Shown: positions 1 to 10,027, counted from the first letter of the stretch. The stretch: DNA of 64,000 bases from Paenibacillus sp. FSL H8-0079 (GCF_037991315.1 NZ_CP150300.1:1178001-1242000); one strand, 5' to 3'. Notes: a model not told the origin generated them from the sequence alone. Numbers and translations: made by a program.

Positions 1-2
1 CG

Positions 3-77
3 CATGATGCCCTACTGGAACAAGGCGGTTTCTATAGCGAGTTGTATTACAGTCAGCTACGTAAGAAGGCACAGTAG
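3..77 (+). CDS. C-terminal end of an ABC exporter (partial)
   Basis: Only the last 24 codons are present, entering from the left edge and ending at TAG. The tail LLEQGGFYSELYYSQL is the usual end of half-size ABC exporters (fused membrane and ATPase domains, MsbA/BmrA-like), where it follows the H-loop of the nucleotide-binding domain. The substrate cannot be inferred. A rho-independent terminator follows directly, so this is the last gene of its unit. Confidence 0.7.
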   Translation, partial: HDALLEQGGFYSELYYSQLRKKAQ

Positions 78-120
78 CTTTTGGATAATATGTGACATGT
101 ATTAGAAAGCTCGTAGGTAT

Positions 121-172
121 GCAAAAGAGCAGGGATGAGGGCATGATGCTCCTCACTTCTGCTCTTTTTGCA
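121..172 (+). terminator. Rho-independent terminator of the ABC exporter
   Basis: Two arms, AAAAGAGCAG and CTGCTCTTTTT, pair around an inner imperfect stem. The second arm runs into T residues. Confidence 0.8.
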
Positions 173-348
173 TATCTTATTGAAGAAACATGGGAAATGA
201 AACTGTAATTATGTGTTAAAATATGGGTATGATGGAATGGGTTATTTTTTGGAAGGTTGCCAAAGGTTTAGAAGCATGAAAATGAATTATTACACGTAGG
301 CCTGTAGTCAGTCATGTGATGCATTAAAAGAGAGGAGGGCAATGCGGA

Positions 349-684
349 ATGGAATTCAAATTTGGGAATGCTGCTATTCTTCTGCCCCCTTTACACATTA
401 CGATTATCGCAATCATTATTATTTTCATTCTAGTAAGGTGGAGCAAGCAATTAGAAACAAGACGTTTTACGGTTTTCTTTTACTTTTTGATTAGTACTTT
501 CATTACTCCAATTTATTCTCAAAGTACAACAAAAGGTGTATTTGAGCTATGGATCCCCGCAGGGTTTATCGTGATTTTCTTTTATTTAATTCGCAGCGAA
601 AGAAATCATCCATCTAAAATGAAAGCGAGTATCTTAGGATTTTCAATAGCGTTATATCAGTTAATCCTTCAATATATCGGATAA
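349..684 (+). CDS. Small hypothetical membrane protein
   Basis: A 111-residue protein of unknown function. It has three to four hydrophobic segments: roughly residues 14-28 (rich in Ile), 42-56, 68-82 and 96-110, with charged loops between them. The ATG at 349 is preceded by AGGAGGG at 333-339 with good spacing. An ATG at 342 lies in another frame. It is monocistronic, between two terminators. No family was recognised; it is most likely an integral membrane protein specific to this bacterial group. Confidence 0.6.
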   Translation: MEFKFGNAAILLPPLHITIIAIIIIFILVRWSKQLETRRFTVFFYFLISTFITPIYSQSTTKGVFELWIPAGFIVIFFYLIRSERNHPSKMKASILGFSIALYQLILQYIG

Positions 685-712
685 CGGGACGGGACAGTTC
701 AATTAGAACAAG

Positions 713-747
713 TAAGCAGCCGGTCAACCAACGGGTTGCTTTTTCTT
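713..747 (+). terminator. Terminator after the small membrane protein
   Basis: The arms GCAGCCGGT and ACGGGTTGC pair with one wobble and one mismatch, followed by TTTTTCTTT. Confidence 0.65.
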
Positions 748-836
748 TAAGCTAATGGTCAGGTCAGTTCCAATATGTATTGAAATTACGAGGTCTGAAA
801 TCAAGTACATTACGTTTCTAAACGAAGTTATAGGTT

Positions 837-876
837 GAAAACAAAAGAGCAAATCCTGTGATCAGGATTTGCTCTT
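837..876 (-). terminator. Terminator of the nucleotidase gene
   Basis: A perfect 14-bp stem (AAGAGCAAATCCTG with CAGGATTTGCTCTT) and a 4-nt loop. On the minus strand it is followed by a T-rich tail, and it lies just past the stop codon at 883. Confidence 0.85.
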
Positions 877-882
877 TCTCAT

Positions 883-2487
883 TTAACTGCCACTAACTTT
901 CCAGTTGTCCGCCTGCTCCACCGTTAACGGCTGGTGTCTGCGGATGTAATCTTCCACCAGAGCTGCCATATCCGTGGCGCCTTCATGCAGCACCTTTTTG
1001 CCTGGATACATCGCATAATCCCCGCCGCCAGCAGCGCGGTAGCTGTTCATCACCACAGAGTATGTGCCATCCATATCCATGGGTTTACCTTCACGTTCCA
1101 ACTTCACAACTCGACTGCCGACAGGTTGGGAGATATCCAGCTCGTACTCTAGGCCGGCCCACATATCATAATTATAATGCTGAGGTTTGGGCTCCATATA
1201 GGCCGGATTGACTGCCACCTCGCCAAAAGCATTCACTTCAAAATAACGTGCTGTTTGTTCCAGTGCATCACGGATATCTTGACCGCTCAGCTCCAGCACC
1301 GTCAGCGTGTTGGGATAGATGAAGTTGGATAACACGTCCCGAACGGTGATATGGCGTCCGAATCCACGAGCTTCTTCACTCAGCATGGCGGTATTGGACA
1401 GATCAGCCCCAGTCGCTTCCATCTGCACTTGATGTACAAAAGCAATGAATGGATGTGCCTTGAGCCGAAGGGACGTAGCATTGGTGATCGATAAATCCCC
1501 ATCCACCTCGCCAATGGGTTGATCAAGCCATGCTTGTGCCTCGATTTCTACCTCATCTGTAAGTTTCATGACTGTCGCATCCGGCTCAACTTCACTATAT
1601 TCATCCAGAAGTAACAGTCGAGCCTTCTTATTGGTAATCTGCCACTTCCCGCCTGATGATAGTTCCAACTGAACAGATACATGTCCCGCACCAGTCCCAC
1701 TGAAACCCGGCTGAATGACGGTTACGCCATGAATACTAGCGGTAAGTTGACGATGTTGATGTCCGGTAAGCAATACATCGATGCCTTCGATTTCCCGGCA
1801 GATGGCATAGCCTTGATTTTCTCCGGTTAACCGTTCGGCAGGCTCGCCTGTCTCCAGATCACTCTCAAATCCCCCATGATAACTCACAATCAATACATCT
1901 GGTTGTTCATGCTCGCGTATATAGCTAACCCACGTACGAATGGTCTCCAAGGCATCAAGGAACTGTAAACCCTCAATATTTTTCGGGTGCTCCCAGTTCG
2001 GTATGTAATGCGTGGTTGCACCCAATAGGGCTATTTTGACGCCTGAAGACAAGGTTTTGATTAGATACGGAGGACCGTAAGCAGGTACGTCCGGTTGCTT
2101 ATCTTTTACGATATTGGCAGACAGCCAGGGGAAATTGGAAGCTTCAACGGCTTCGCGTAATAAGGCCTGACCATAGTTAAATTCGTGATTGCCCATCACC
2201 GCTGCATCATAACCGAGTTCATTAAGTACTGTAATGAATGGATGCACTTCGTTTGTGGAAATCTGTGAAGCAGCATATGAGGCCAAGGGTGATCCTTGCA
2301 GCAGATCCCCGTTATCCACCAGCATGAGCTCAGGTGAACGTTCGCGTTCCTTACGAATCAGGGAAGCCAGCAGGGCAAGTCCGGCCGGGCGGTATGCATT
2401 GGTATTGTAATGAATGGGGCGGATGGCCCCGTGCAGATCACTGGTGAACAGAATGTCGAAGCTTGCCGTATGGTTTGTGGATGTCAT
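883..2487 (-). CDS. 5'-nucleotidase / 2',3'-cyclic phosphodiesterase family metallophosphoesterase
   Basis: A 534-residue two-domain enzyme that hydrolyses nucleotide phosphoesters and releases phosphate and nucleoside. The N-terminal calcineurin-like domain shows the metal motifs TSDLHGAIRP near residue 15, GDLLQGS, GNHEFNYG and LLTGHQH. The C-terminal half is the 5'-nucleotidase substrate domain, with the RAAGGGDYAM segment near the end. I start it at the ATG at 2487 because AGAGGAGAT lies 7 nt upstream. The frame is open further upstream, but that extension has no ribosome site. No signal peptide is visible, so the enzyme is probably cytosolic, unlike UshA/CpdB. It is transcribed divergently from the phosphonate-type transporter, which suggests shared control by phosphate supply (inference). 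Confidence 0.85.
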   Translation of the reverse strand: MTSTNHTASFDILFTSDLHGAIRPIHYNTNAYRPAGLALLASLIRKERERSPELMLVDNGDLLQGSPLASYAASQISTNEVHPFITVLNELGYDAAVMGNHEFNYGQALLREAVEASNFPWLSANIVKDKQPDVPAYGPPYLIKTLSSGVKIALLGATTHYIPNWEHPKNIEGLQFLDALETIRTWVSYIREHEQPDVLIVSYHGGFESDLETGEPAERLTGENQGYAICREIEGIDVLLTGHQHRQLTASIHGVTVIQPGFSGTGAGHVSVQLELSSGGKWQITNKKARLLLLDEYSEVEPDATVMKLTDEVEIEAQAWLDQPIGEVDGDLSITNATSLRLKAHPFIAFVHQVQMEATGADLSNTAMLSEEARGFGRHITVRDVLSNFIYPNTLTVLELSGQDIRDALEQTARYFEVNAFGEVAVNPAYMEPKPQHYNYDMWAGLEYELDISQPVGSRVVKLEREGKPMDMDGTYSVVMNSYRAAGGGDYAMYPGKKVLHEGATDMAALVEDYIRRHQPLTVEQADNWKVSGS

Positions 2488-2664
2488 TTTACAATCTCCT
2501 CTAATATATAAGTTCAGAACTATGGAATTACCATAAAACGGAGAAGACAGAATAGGCTGAAGAACCGAAGTATACGCCGTTATCTCCGATGTTCTCCCTA
2601 TATCTTCAACCATAATGAGCCTATTCTAACAGATACAAGTCCTGCTGACAGCCTGACAGGAAAC

Positions 2665-2718
2665 TTTACAAAACTCCAAATTTCGTTTCACATCGCGCTA
2701 ATATTTGGCAACTATAGT
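2665..2718 (+). promoter_or_regulatory. Candidate PhoP box and -10 of the phosphonate transporter operon
   Basis: TTTACA (2665-2670) and TTCACA (2687-2692) are 22 bp apart, two PhoP half-site periods. A TATAGT -10 (2713-2718) lies 20 bp further on, with no obvious -35. This matches the layout of PhoP-activated promoters in Bacillus, but the middle half-site is poor, so it is only a candidate. Confidence 0.4.
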
Positions 2719-2760
2719 AGATAAGTACTGAAAAATAGAAACTCTTTGGAGGGTGTTCGT

Positions 2761-3741
2761 TTGAAGAAGTCTGCTTTATTTTTACCATTGTTGATTTTGG
2801 TTATGTTTCTGAGTGCTTGTGGGTCTAGTAGTACAACTGGTTCGGCTAACGGGGATAATACGAGCTCTAATGCATCCGGTACGTCTACGGCAGAGACAGA
2901 GAAACCTGTCGAAGGTTATGTGCCAACTGAACTGACGGTTCAATTCGTTCCTTCCCAGAATGCAGACACACTTGAAGCCAAAGCGAAACCGCTTGAGAAG
3001 TTGCTTGGTGACAAACTGGGCATTCCGGTAAAAGTCAGCGTATCCACGGACTACAACACAATTATTGAAGCAATGGCTTCCAACAAAGTAGACGTAGGTT
3101 TCTTGCCTCCGACAGCTTATGTACTGGCTAAAGAAAAAGGCGCAGCACAAGTTATTTTGCAAGCACAACGTTTTGGTGTAAATGATGAGACAGGTGCTCC
3201 AACCGAAGAGTTGGCGGATTCCTATAAATCCATGTTCATTGTGAAAAAAGATTCGCCGATTCAATCCATCGAAGAGCTTAAAGGTAAAAAAGTCGCTTAC
3301 CAAAACGTAACGTCTTCCGCAGGTTTCGTATGGCCGGCAGGTCTGTTGCTGGACAGAGGCATTGACCCATTGAAAGATGTAACACCTGTAACGTTGAAAG
3401 GTCATGACCAAGGTGTTATCGCTGTATTGAACGGTGACGTTGATGCGGCAGCTATTTTCCAAGATGCCCGCAACACGGTAGCGAAAGACTATCCAACTGT
3501 ATTTGAAGATACACGTGTACTGGCGTTCACTGAGCCTATTCCAAACGATACCATTGCCGTTCGTACAGACATGAATGCAGATTGGACTGCGAAGATCAAA
3601 CAAGCCTTCATCGATATCGGTAAAGATACTGAAGGTCACCAGATCATCAAAGAAATCTATACGCATGAAGGTTATGTAGAATCCGATGATAGCAAGTTCG
3701 AGATCGTTCGTCAGTATGGCGAAAAAGTGAAAGGTGAATAA
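2761..3741 (+). CDS. phnD: Phosphonate/phosphate-type ABC transporter substrate-binding lipoprotein
   Basis: A 326-residue lipoprotein of the PhnD/PtxB family that captures phosphonates or related phosphorus oxyanions outside the membrane. The signal peptide ends in the lipobox LSAC near residue 20, followed by a Ser/Thr-rich linker. The mature part shows the family hallmarks: ADTLEAKAKPLEKLL, then DVGFLPPTAYVLA, then KKVAYQNVTSSAGFVWPAG. I start it at TTG 2761, 7 nt after GGAGGG; an in-frame TTG at 2746 overlaps that ribosome site and is rejected. It is the first gene of phnD-phnC-phnE-phnE. No C-P lyase or phosphonatase gene lies nearby, so the substrate could equally be phosphite or another phosphonate handled elsewhere. 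Confidence 0.88.
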   Translation: MKKSALFLPLLILVMFLSACGSSSTTGSANGDNTSSNASGTSTAETEKPVEGYVPTELTVQFVPSQNADTLEAKAKPLEKLLGDKLGIPVKVSVSTDYNTIIEAMASNKVDVGFLPPTAYVLAKEKGAAQVILQAQRFGVNDETGAPTEELADSYKSMFIVKKDSPIQSIEELKGKKVAYQNVTSSAGFVWPAGLLLDRGIDPLKDVTPVTLKGHDQGVIAVLNGDVDAAAIFQDARNTVAKDYPTVFEDTRVLAFTEPIPNDTIAVRTDMNADWTAKIKQAFIDIGKDTEGHQIIKEIYTHEGYVESDDSKFEIVRQYGEKVKGE

Positions 3742-3919
3742 TTCTGATCCAAAAGTAGTTCAGGATCTGTTCACTTTGTAGTAGCTCTCTTGGATGGGAA
3801 CAGCTTAATCGTAGCAATGGACAGGCCAGTTCAGCGTGATCTACGCTGCGCTGGCTTGTGCCATTATAGCAAGGACTTATGTATGGTTGATCATTATGAA
3901 TGAAAGAAGGATTATTGCC

Positions 3920-4717
3920 ATGATTGAGCTTCATAACGTTACCAAAACTTACGCTAACGGCACCAAGGGCCTGGATAATATTAATCTGAAATTTGAGCAG
4001 GGTGAATTCATTGCTGTAGTTGGCTTGTCCGGTGCAGGTAAATCAACCCTCTTACGTTCCATTAACCGACTGCACGACATTAGTGAAGGTGAGATTCTGA
4101 TTAATGGAAGTTCCATTACGAAGGCACAAGGCAAACGACTACGCATGATCAGACGCGATATCGGTATGATTTTCCAGAGCTTCAATCTCGTGAAACGGTC
4201 CAGTGTACTACGTAATGTACTCGCTGGACGCGTTGGATACCATTCCACCATGCGTACTATTCTGGGGCGTTTTCCAAAAGAGGATATTGAACTGGCATTC
4301 ACTGCGCTGGATCGGGTGAATATCTCCGAGAAAGCTTACTCCCGTGCAGATCAGTTGTCCGGTGGTCAACAACAGCGTGTGGCTATTGCTCGTGTCCTTG
4401 CGCAGGAAGCAAAAATCATTCTGGCCGACGAACCGGTTGCTTCACTCGACCCACTTACAACGAAGCAGGTTATGGATGACCTGAAACGCATCAATCAAGA
4501 CCTTGGGATTACCACTATTGTTAACCTTCACTTTATTGACCTGGCTAGAGAGTATGCGACCCGTATTGTTGGATTACGTGCAGGGGAGGTCGTATTCGAC
4601 GGTCCGGTAGAAGAGGCAACGGATGAACGATTTGCAGAAATTTACGGCAGACCGATTCTGGCTGACGAATTGTTGGACAAGCAGGTTGTGCATGAGCAGG
4701 GAGAAGTTGTGGTATGA
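3920..4717 (+). CDS. phnC: Phosphonate-type ABC transporter ATP-binding protein
   Basis: A 265-residue ATPase that energises import through the two PhnE permeases. Visible motifs are Walker [10 protein letters not shown] (about residue 35), the Q-loop in [11 protein letters not shown], signature [14 protein letters not shown] (about 146) and Walker B IILADEP. The insert [16 protein letters not shown] is typical of PhnC. The start at ATG 3920 follows AGAAGGAT; upstream in-frame codons at 3836-3919 lack a ribosome site and family similarity. The stop overlaps the next start (ATGA), so translation is coupled. Confidence 0.9.
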   Translation: MIELHNVTKTYANGTKGLDNINLKFEQGEFIAVVGLSGAGKSTLLRSINRLHDISEGEILINGSSITKAQGKRLRMIRRDIGMIFQSFNLVKRSSVLRNVLAGRVGYHSTMRTILGRFPKEDIELAFTALDRVNISEKAYSRADQLSGGQQQRVAIARVLAQEAKIILADEPVASLDPLTTKQVMDDLKRINQDLGITTIVNLHFIDLAREYATRIVGLRAGEVVFDGPVEEATDERFAEIYGRPILADELLDKQVVHEQGEVVV

Positions 4718-5565
4718 AGGGGCAGTCCAACGTTCCACTTCAGAATTCAGGCGGGATGGGCAAGGAACCTGGTTCCAGCCCTGCAGAGGTTGTGAATCGT
4801 CCCAAGCCGCCTGGGCGTACGAAACATCTACTCACCCTGATCATTATTCTGCTTCTTCTGTGGGCAAGCGCGAAGCAGACGGACGCCACCTTCACAGAGT
4901 TGATTGAGGGTTTCCCCAACATGCTGGACTTGTTGAAAGAAATGTTTCCTCCTCGGTGGAGTTATTTTGACAATATCGTGCAAGGCATGTTGGAGACGAT
5001 CCGAATGGCTCTGATTGGGACAACCATTGGTGCCATTATCGCCATTCCAATCTCGATCATCTGTGCCGGTAACCTGATGCCAAGTCGCTGGATCTATTAT
5101 CCGGCGCGCTTTCTGCTGAACCTGATTCGGACAGTGCCGGATCTGTTACTTGCTGCATTGTTTGTCGCTGTGTTTGGTCTGGGGCCCATCCCCGGAATCT
5201 TGGCACTGGCTGTATTCTCGGTAGGGCTCATTGCGAAGCTGACCTATGAGACGCTGGAAACCATTGATCAAGGACCGCTGGAAGCGATGACGGCTGTTGG
5301 TATGAACCGGATTCAGCTCATTGTGTATGGCGTGGTGCCGCAACTGGCTGCCCAGTTCACATCCTATGTACTGTATGCCTTCGAAATTAATATACGTGCT
5401 GCTGCCATTCTGGGATTGGTGGGAGCCGGAGGGATCGGGCTTTACTATGAGGCCACACTTGGATTCCTAGAGTATGACAAGACCAGCGTAATCATTCTGT
5501 TTACCCTCGTCATCGTTCTGGTCATTGATTATGTAAGTACTAAGCTGCGGGAGAAATTGCTATGA
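4714..5565 (+). CDS. phnE: Phosphonate-type ABC transporter permease 1
   Basis: A 283-residue inner-membrane permease. A polar 35-residue N-terminus rich in Pro and Gly precedes the first membrane helix ([14 protein letters not shown]). The binding-protein-dependent transport domain follows with about five helices and the [13 protein letters not shown] coupling (EAA) motif near residue 190. It overlaps phnC and the second phnE by 4 nt each. Its divergence from the second phnE suggests that the two form a heterodimeric channel. Confidence 0.87.
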   Translation: MKGQSNVPLQNSGGMGKEPGSSPAEVVNRPKPPGRTKHLLTLIIILLLLWASAKQTDATFTELIEGFPNMLDLLKEMFPPRWSYFDNIVQGMLETIRMALIGTTIGAIIAIPISIICAGNLMPSRWIYYPARFLLNLIRTVPDLLLAALFVAVFGLGPIPGILALAVFSVGLIAKLTYETLETIDQGPLEAMTAVGMNRIQLIVYGVVPQLAAQFTSYVLYAFEINIRAAAILGLVGAGGIGLYYEATLGFLEYDKTSVIILFTLVIVLVIDYVSTKLREKLL

Positions 5566-6368
5566 TGAAAAATGAAACAAGCCGCATCCGGCCAAAACCA
5601 CGGAAAAACCCGCTACGCTGGGTTATTGTATTACTGCTGATCCTTGTGTATGCTTGGGCGCTTGCCGGTGTACCGTTTACTGGTTTCAAGGAAACCGCTG
5701 CTCAGATTATGAAGGCCATTGTAGCCGGTATTTTCTCACCAGACTGGGATTTTGTATATTTGCCTGAAGGAGAAGACTTGCTGCGAGGTCTACTAGATAC
5801 GCTCGCGATTTCCGTGCTGGGTACCGTAATCTCGGCAGTGCTCTGTATCCCGTTTGCATTCTGGTCTGCCCGCAATATGAGTGGTCATCGTTCCATCTCG
5901 GGTGCAGGTAAAATGGTACTCAGCTTTATCCGTACATTCCCTGAGATTATCATGGCTTTGATGTTCATCAAAGCAGTAGGCCCCGGATCGTTCGCAGGGG
6001 TACTTGCCCTTGGATTACACTCGATTGGTATGTTAGGCAAATTGTACGCGGATGAAGTTGAAAATATCGACTATGGTCCGTCTGAGGCGCTGCTTGCCTC
6101 CGGAGCCAATCGCATGCAGCAGTTGTGGTTCGCCATCCTGCCGCAGGTTATGCCTGGATTCCTGAACTATACGTTGTATCGTTTCGAGATTAATGTCCGT
6201 TCTGCAACCATACTGGGTGTAATTGGAGCAGGGGGTATCGGTACACCGCTGATCTTTGCACTTAGCACACGGAACTGGCCGCGAGTAGGTATCATCCTGC
6301 TGGGTATTATTGTGATGATCACGATTATCGATTTGATCTCGGGGTATATTCGTAAGAAGCTGGTGTAG
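5562..6368 (+). CDS. phnE: Phosphonate-type ABC transporter permease 2
   Basis: A 268-residue permease paralogous to the preceding one. The N-terminal helix is RWVIVLLLILVYAWALAGV, and the transport domain has the EALLASGANRMQQLWF coupling loop near residue 175. The shared motif LGVIGAGGIG lies near residue 215, matching [10 protein letters not shown] of its partner. It is last in the operon and is followed by a terminator hairpin. Confidence 0.87.
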   Translation: MMKNETSRIRPKPRKNPLRWVIVLLLILVYAWALAGVPFTGFKETAAQIMKAIVAGIFSPDWDFVYLPEGEDLLRGLLDTLAISVLGTVISAVLCIPFAFWSARNMSGHRSISGAGKMVLSFIRTFPEIIMALMFIKAVGPGSFAGVLALGLHSIGMLGKLYADEVENIDYGPSEALLASGANRMQQLWFAILPQVMPGFLNYTLYRFEINVRSATILGVIGAGGIGTPLIFALSTRNWPRVGIILLGIIVMITIIDLISGYIRKKLV

Positions 6369-6413
6369 AGATAATGAGGAACTACGAAGATATTAGACAA
6401 TAAAGTAAGAAGA

Positions 6414-6462
6414 GAGGACTATTCGGTGCCAGAATATGGGCAGGGATAGTCTTTTTTGTATC
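6414..6462 (+). terminator. Terminator of the phn operon
   Basis: The stem GGACTATTC with GGATAGTC (one wobble), separated by about 20 nt, is followed by TTTTTTG. Confidence 0.65.
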
Positions 6463-6663
6463 TGCAAATAAATAATAGAGCGTTCTTGTTGCTCTGCTAA
6501 CCGTTGAGGAATAAGAGTGTTCAAAGAATATGTATAACAATGATTGAATTATTTTTCAATTATATGTAAGATTAATGTGTTTCTATATAAAGGGAATTAA
6601 GGATATTAATACTCCTCGTAGATACCAATATAAGAAATGAGTTTTTCGAAAGGAAGGTGACCT

Positions 6664-6924
6664 ATGGAGATATTTTCTTCTATATGGATTGTATTTATGG
6701 TATTGATATTGCTGTACAGAATGATCTTTCAGAAGTTTAAAAAATATAACAGAGAAAATATGGGGCTCAGTGCAATCCTGATCATTTTCACGGGAAGCAG
6801 TTATACATTTACACAGATGAACTTGATTTTTGTCATTAGTGTCATCGCCGTGGCCGCTTATTCTGCTGTATGGAACAGCATTCTATTTGTTAGAAATGGA
6901 TATGAACCAGAACGCTTGAAATGA
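6664..6924 (+). CDS. Small hypothetical membrane protein
   Basis: An 86-residue protein with three hydrophobic segments: residues 5-20 (IWIVFMVLILLYRMIF), 35-50 and 54-72, with basic loops. AAGGAAGGTG lies directly upstream of the ATG. No family was recognised. The preceding 200 bp are AT-rich and hold no other gene. The gene is followed by a strong bidirectional terminator shared with the convergent gene at 7005. Confidence 0.55.
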   Translation: MEIFSSIWIVFMVLILLYRMIFQKFKKYNRENMGLSAILIIFTGSSYTFTQMNLIFVISVIAVAAYSAVWNSILFVRNGYEPERLK

Positions 6925-6940
6925 ACTTGTGCTATGATCC

Positions 6941-6996
6941 AAAAAACCGAAACCATGTTGCCCTGTGAAGCAGGCAATGTTGGTGTCGGTTTTTTG
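6941..6996. terminator. Bidirectional terminator between convergent genes
   Basis: A long hairpin: AAAAAACCGA, ACC, TTGCC on the left pair with GGCAA, GGT, TCGGTTTTTT on the right. T tracts occur on both strands, serving 6664-6924 (+) and 7005-9809 (-). Confidence 0.85.
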
Positions 6997-7004
6997 TTCA
7001 TTTC

Positions 7005-9809
7005 TTAGCTAGCCAAAGGCAATGCTTTGTTTACTTGAACCGTAATTGTCTCTGTGCTGGTTACGCCTGCGGCGTTGATCAGCTCAGCACGGTACGTATA
7101 CGTTCCGTTAGCGCGACCGGACAATTCCGTTGTAGCACTTTGAGAGGCAGGTGTTACCGCGTTCAACGCTTGTGTATCAATCAATACATCATTCTCATAG
7201 AGACGATACTCCGTTGCGTTCGTACCCCACCAGAGGTTCATGGATACGTTGTAGTTGCCGTCACCATCCCAGTTGTTTTGGGACAAGTTCGCTTTCCCTG
7301 GAGCAGCGTTCGTTACTTGAACGGTCAGCTCGTCACTGCGGGTAGCTCCTTTGTCGTTGGTCAGCTCGGCTACATACGTGTATGTTCCGTTAGCCTTGCC
7401 TGTAATTGCCGTTTTGGCAAATTGGGCGGACGGTGTTGTCGCAGTCAACTTCTGCGTATCCACAAGAACGCCATTCTCATACAGTTTGTACGTGGAACCA
7501 TTTTCGCCCCACCAGAGGTTCATGCTTACGTTATACGAACCTTCGAACAGGCCCGTTGTATATCCATTATCAGAAGAAAGCACCGGTTTACCCGGTGCCC
7601 CTTCAGCTGGAGTGGAAGGTGTTTCCCCTCCACCTTGATTTTCCGCAGGTACAAAATCATTCAAGCTTCTAGGTTTCAATTGATATACGTCTTTGAAAAT
7701 AGCGGAAACGCCTGTGATATCGATTTTGTCACCAGCAGCATAAGGGAAGGAAGTCTCCGTCACACCTGTACGTGTATCTACACGGATATGTGTGCTCGTT
7801 CCATCTGATGCTACCGCGTCGAATTCAAATGATCCAACGGGTGTAGCACTGATGATATTCTCGATGGTTACATCCTTCAATTGAACCAGTTGACCTTGGT
7901 TCGCATCTGTAATTGCTGTAACTTCGATTGGAGCAGGTACGGAAGCCGTACCTGTTTTCTCAATTGCGATGATATCGGTAAGCTCGAACTCGCTGTTATA
8001 GATGGTTGTTGCTGCTGTTACTTTCACCTTGTCACCAGCATGGAATCCGCTAGTGTGCTGGAACACGTAGATTCCGGCAGTTTCATCTTGAAGATAGAAG
8101 GCTTGTCCACCGAATGCACCCGGCTCTGTCGTTACAACACCTTCGATGGTTACGGTAGTGCCAACCGCTTTGGTGCGTGCTTCAGCAACGGTGATAGCTG
8201 CTGGAATCGGTCCTTCTTCTTCCGGCAGCTGTTCTGCTGGCACATTACCTACGGTCACGGCATTGGTGATCAGGTTGCTGCCGTTCAAACGCAAACGCAA
8301 GCTCGCAGCGCCAGTTGTACCTGGTTTGATGCGAACGTTCAGATCTTTGATCCCGCGACCTTGGCTGTCCGAGGTTACACTGAATGTGGAGCTATAGCCG
8401 TACGAAGTCGGCCAAGTACCACTTTCATTCTGGATCATGGCGACCTGTGTTCCGCCAGTCAGATAGATACCGGCACTATAACCGGATACGGTTGTGTTCG
8501 GAGCCATGTTCTCTACAACCACACGAATCTGGAAGTCTTCTGCATTTGGAAGAGTATCCTGTTTCACGAAGCTGTAAGCAGCGTTCGCACTGGATGCAGG
8601 GCCACCGTAAGAGCCAGCCTTGAACGTGGAGCGATCGTACCACTTGTATCCGGCAGCAGGTGCGGACCAAGGTTCAGCCTGAGGTTCTGTGGAAGCAGCC
8701 GGCTCTTCGAATGGCAACAGCGCTGTAGCTGTATCCAGTTCAAGTCCGTTGACTTGAGTCAGATCCGTGTAGTTCTCTTGTGTAGCGAGCCAGTTCACGG
8801 TATTCACGAGCAACACCGCATCATCGGCTTCTTTAAAACCGTCATAAGTCGTTTTGCGTGTGCCTGTCTCTTCACGCAAGTATTTTGGTGATGCATCTTC
8901 TACTGGAGAGGAGTCACCGATGAAGGCAGCCTTACCTGCGCCCAGCTTGGATACGGCTACGTAAGGACCTTCTTCGATCCCGCCGCCGTTGTATACGCCT
9001 TGGTCCACCGCGTTATTCCATTTTGCGTTGGTTTTTGGCAGGTACACAATGCCTTTGGCCTTTTCCGGATCAGTGATTGCAAGTGTTGAACCGGCGTGCA
9101 TGGCTACAGCCGATACACCTTCTGTGATGCCGAAGGCTTGATCTGCCGGTACAACGATATTGGCATTGATATCGCCAAGTGCGTTATAGCGGAAACGTAC
9201 GCCGAAGTTATCGGACAACCAGTCTGTGCTGGTTACATTTTGCATGGCTTCCGAGTTACGCTCATCTGTGCTCATACCTTTGGTCGGATCTTCAAAAGCT
9301 CCCCGACGATAACCGTTGATGACTTCAGAGCCATCCCAGCGGTTTTTGTTACGGTCAGCATTATAGTGATCTCCAACGAAGAAGATGCTGCCACCCGTTT
9401 CAACATATTGTTTCAGTGCTGCCTGTTCGGATGTTTTGAAAGGAATTTGAGGCTCTGCAATAACGAATACGTTATACTCTTTCAGATCATCATAGGTAAA
9501 TGGTGTTGTCTTGCGAAGTTCTTTGACATAATAGCCATCATTCGCGAGTGCATTTCCGAAGTCGGAGAAACCACCATCAATGACCCAGTCTGCGGCTCCA
9601 GCCGTCTGGCCGTGAGAGTTGTCGAACAATACTTTCTTGCCTGCGTTCTGGTTCACAACCTTCGCCTGAATGAATGGTGCCGGATCTGTCGGCCCTTCCG
9701 CATGAACCGATGCATCTCCGTTCCATAATCCGATCTGAAGCGGCAAAGCCATGGACAATGCCAAGAGTGATTTTAAAAATACTCCTCGCATACCTGTTAA
9801 TTTACCCAA
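7005..9809 (-). CDS. Large secreted multidomain protein (GATase-like, YhcR-type OB fold, two C-terminal Fn3-like modules)
   Basis: A 934-residue exported protein. After a signal peptide (cleavage near HAEG, about residue 38), residues 50-340 resemble glutamine-amidotransferase-like beta-sheet domains ([45 protein letters not shown]). These are often found in secreted proteins with nuclease-type domains. A bacterial beta-sandwich region follows (about 385-520). A YhcR-type OB fold spans about 535-665 ([33 protein letters not shown]). Two approximately 95-residue repeats end the protein, each with SMNLWWG and LYENGVL or LYENDVL, the type seen at the ends of chitinases. I start it at TTG 9809, 6 nt after GGGAGGG. 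No sortase or S-layer anchor is visible. The catalytic activity is not established; an extracellular nucleic-acid or phosphoester role is only suggested by the OB fold and a possible PhoP box. Confidence 0.7.
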   Translation of the reverse strand: MGKLTGMRGVFLKSLLALSMALPLQIGLWNGDASVHAEGPTDPAPFIQAKVVNQNAGKKVLFDNSHGQTAGAADWVIDGGFSDFGNALANDGYYVKELRKTTPFTYDDLKEYNVFVIAEPQIPFKTSEQAALKQYVETGGSIFFVGDHYNADRNKNRWDGSEVINGYRRGAFEDPTKGMSTDERNSEAMQNVTSTDWLSDNFGVRFRYNALGDINANIVVPADQAFGITEGVSAVAMHAGSTLAITDPEKAKGIVYLPKTNAKWNNAVDQGVYNGGGIEEGPYVAVSKLGAGKAAFIGDSSPVEDASPKYLREETGTRKTTYDGFKEADDAVLLVNTVNWLATQENYTDLTQVNGLELDTATALLPFEEPAASTEPQAEPWSAPAAGYKWYDRSTFKAGSYGGPASSANAAYSFVKQDTLPNAEDFQIRVVVENMAPNTTVSGYSAGIYLTGGTQVAMIQNESGTWPTSYGYSSTFSVTSDSQGRGIKDLNVRIKPGTTGAASLRLRLNGSNLITNAVTVGNVPAEQLPEEEGPIPAAITVAEARTKAVGTTVTIEGVVTTEPGAFGGQAFYLQDETAGIYVFQHTSGFHAGDKVKVTAATTIYNSEFELTDIIAIEKTGTASVPAPIEVTAITDANQGQLVQLKDVTIENIISATPVGSFEFDAVASDGTSTHIRVDTRTGVTETSFPYAAGDKIDITGVSAIFKDVYQLKPRSLNDFVPAENQGGGETPSTPAEGAPGKPVLSSDNGYTTGLFEGSYNVSMNLWWGENGSTYKLYENGVLVDTQKLTATTPSAQFAKTAITGKANGTYTYVAELTNDKGATRSDELTVQVTNAAPGKANLSQNNWDGDGNYNVSMNLWWGTNATEYRLYENDVLIDTQALNAVTPASQSATTELSGRANGTYTYRAELINAAGVTSTETITVQVNKALPLAS

Positions 9810-9852
9810 CCAAATCCCTCCCAAATATTAGTTGATTCATGAGTTCGTCCAT

Positions 9853-9917
9853 ATTCTACCACATGAAAATCTCACATAGTCATAACAATTTGTAAAAATT
9901 AACTCGATATTTGTAAA
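9853..9917 (-). promoter_or_regulatory. Candidate PhoP-box promoter of the secreted multidomain protein
   Basis: Read on the minus strand, TTTACA occurs twice 21 bp apart (9917-9912 and 9896-9891). TTATGA follows 11 bp further (9885-9880), and a TAGAAT -10 (9858-9853) lies 21 bp beyond. The spacing is nearly the same as upstream of phnD. This is pattern-based only. Confidence 0.35.
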
Positions 9918-9995
9918 ATTGGGTCTTTTGACATATCTATAGGTATTTCGGTCCCGGCATAATTCATCCAATTCTGCGTGCATATTGATTTTACG

Positions 9996-10027
9996 CAAAT
10001 AAAAAGCCATCTCTATGAGATGACTTT
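9996..10027 (-). terminator. Terminator of the sigma factor gene
   Basis: On the minus strand, AAAGTCATCTC pairs with GAGATGGCTTT across a short loop and runs into TTTTTATTT. The stem overlaps the last codons and the stop of the sigma gene. Confidence 0.75.

Noticed and set aside
2782..3666. 294-codon open frame antisense to phnD
   Set aside because: It is a shadow of a well-supported gene, without a ribosome site or recognisable protein.
7881..8891. 336-codon open frame opposite the secreted multidomain protein
   Set aside because: The other strand encodes clear domains; this frame has Cys-rich, low-quality sequence typical of antisense shadows.
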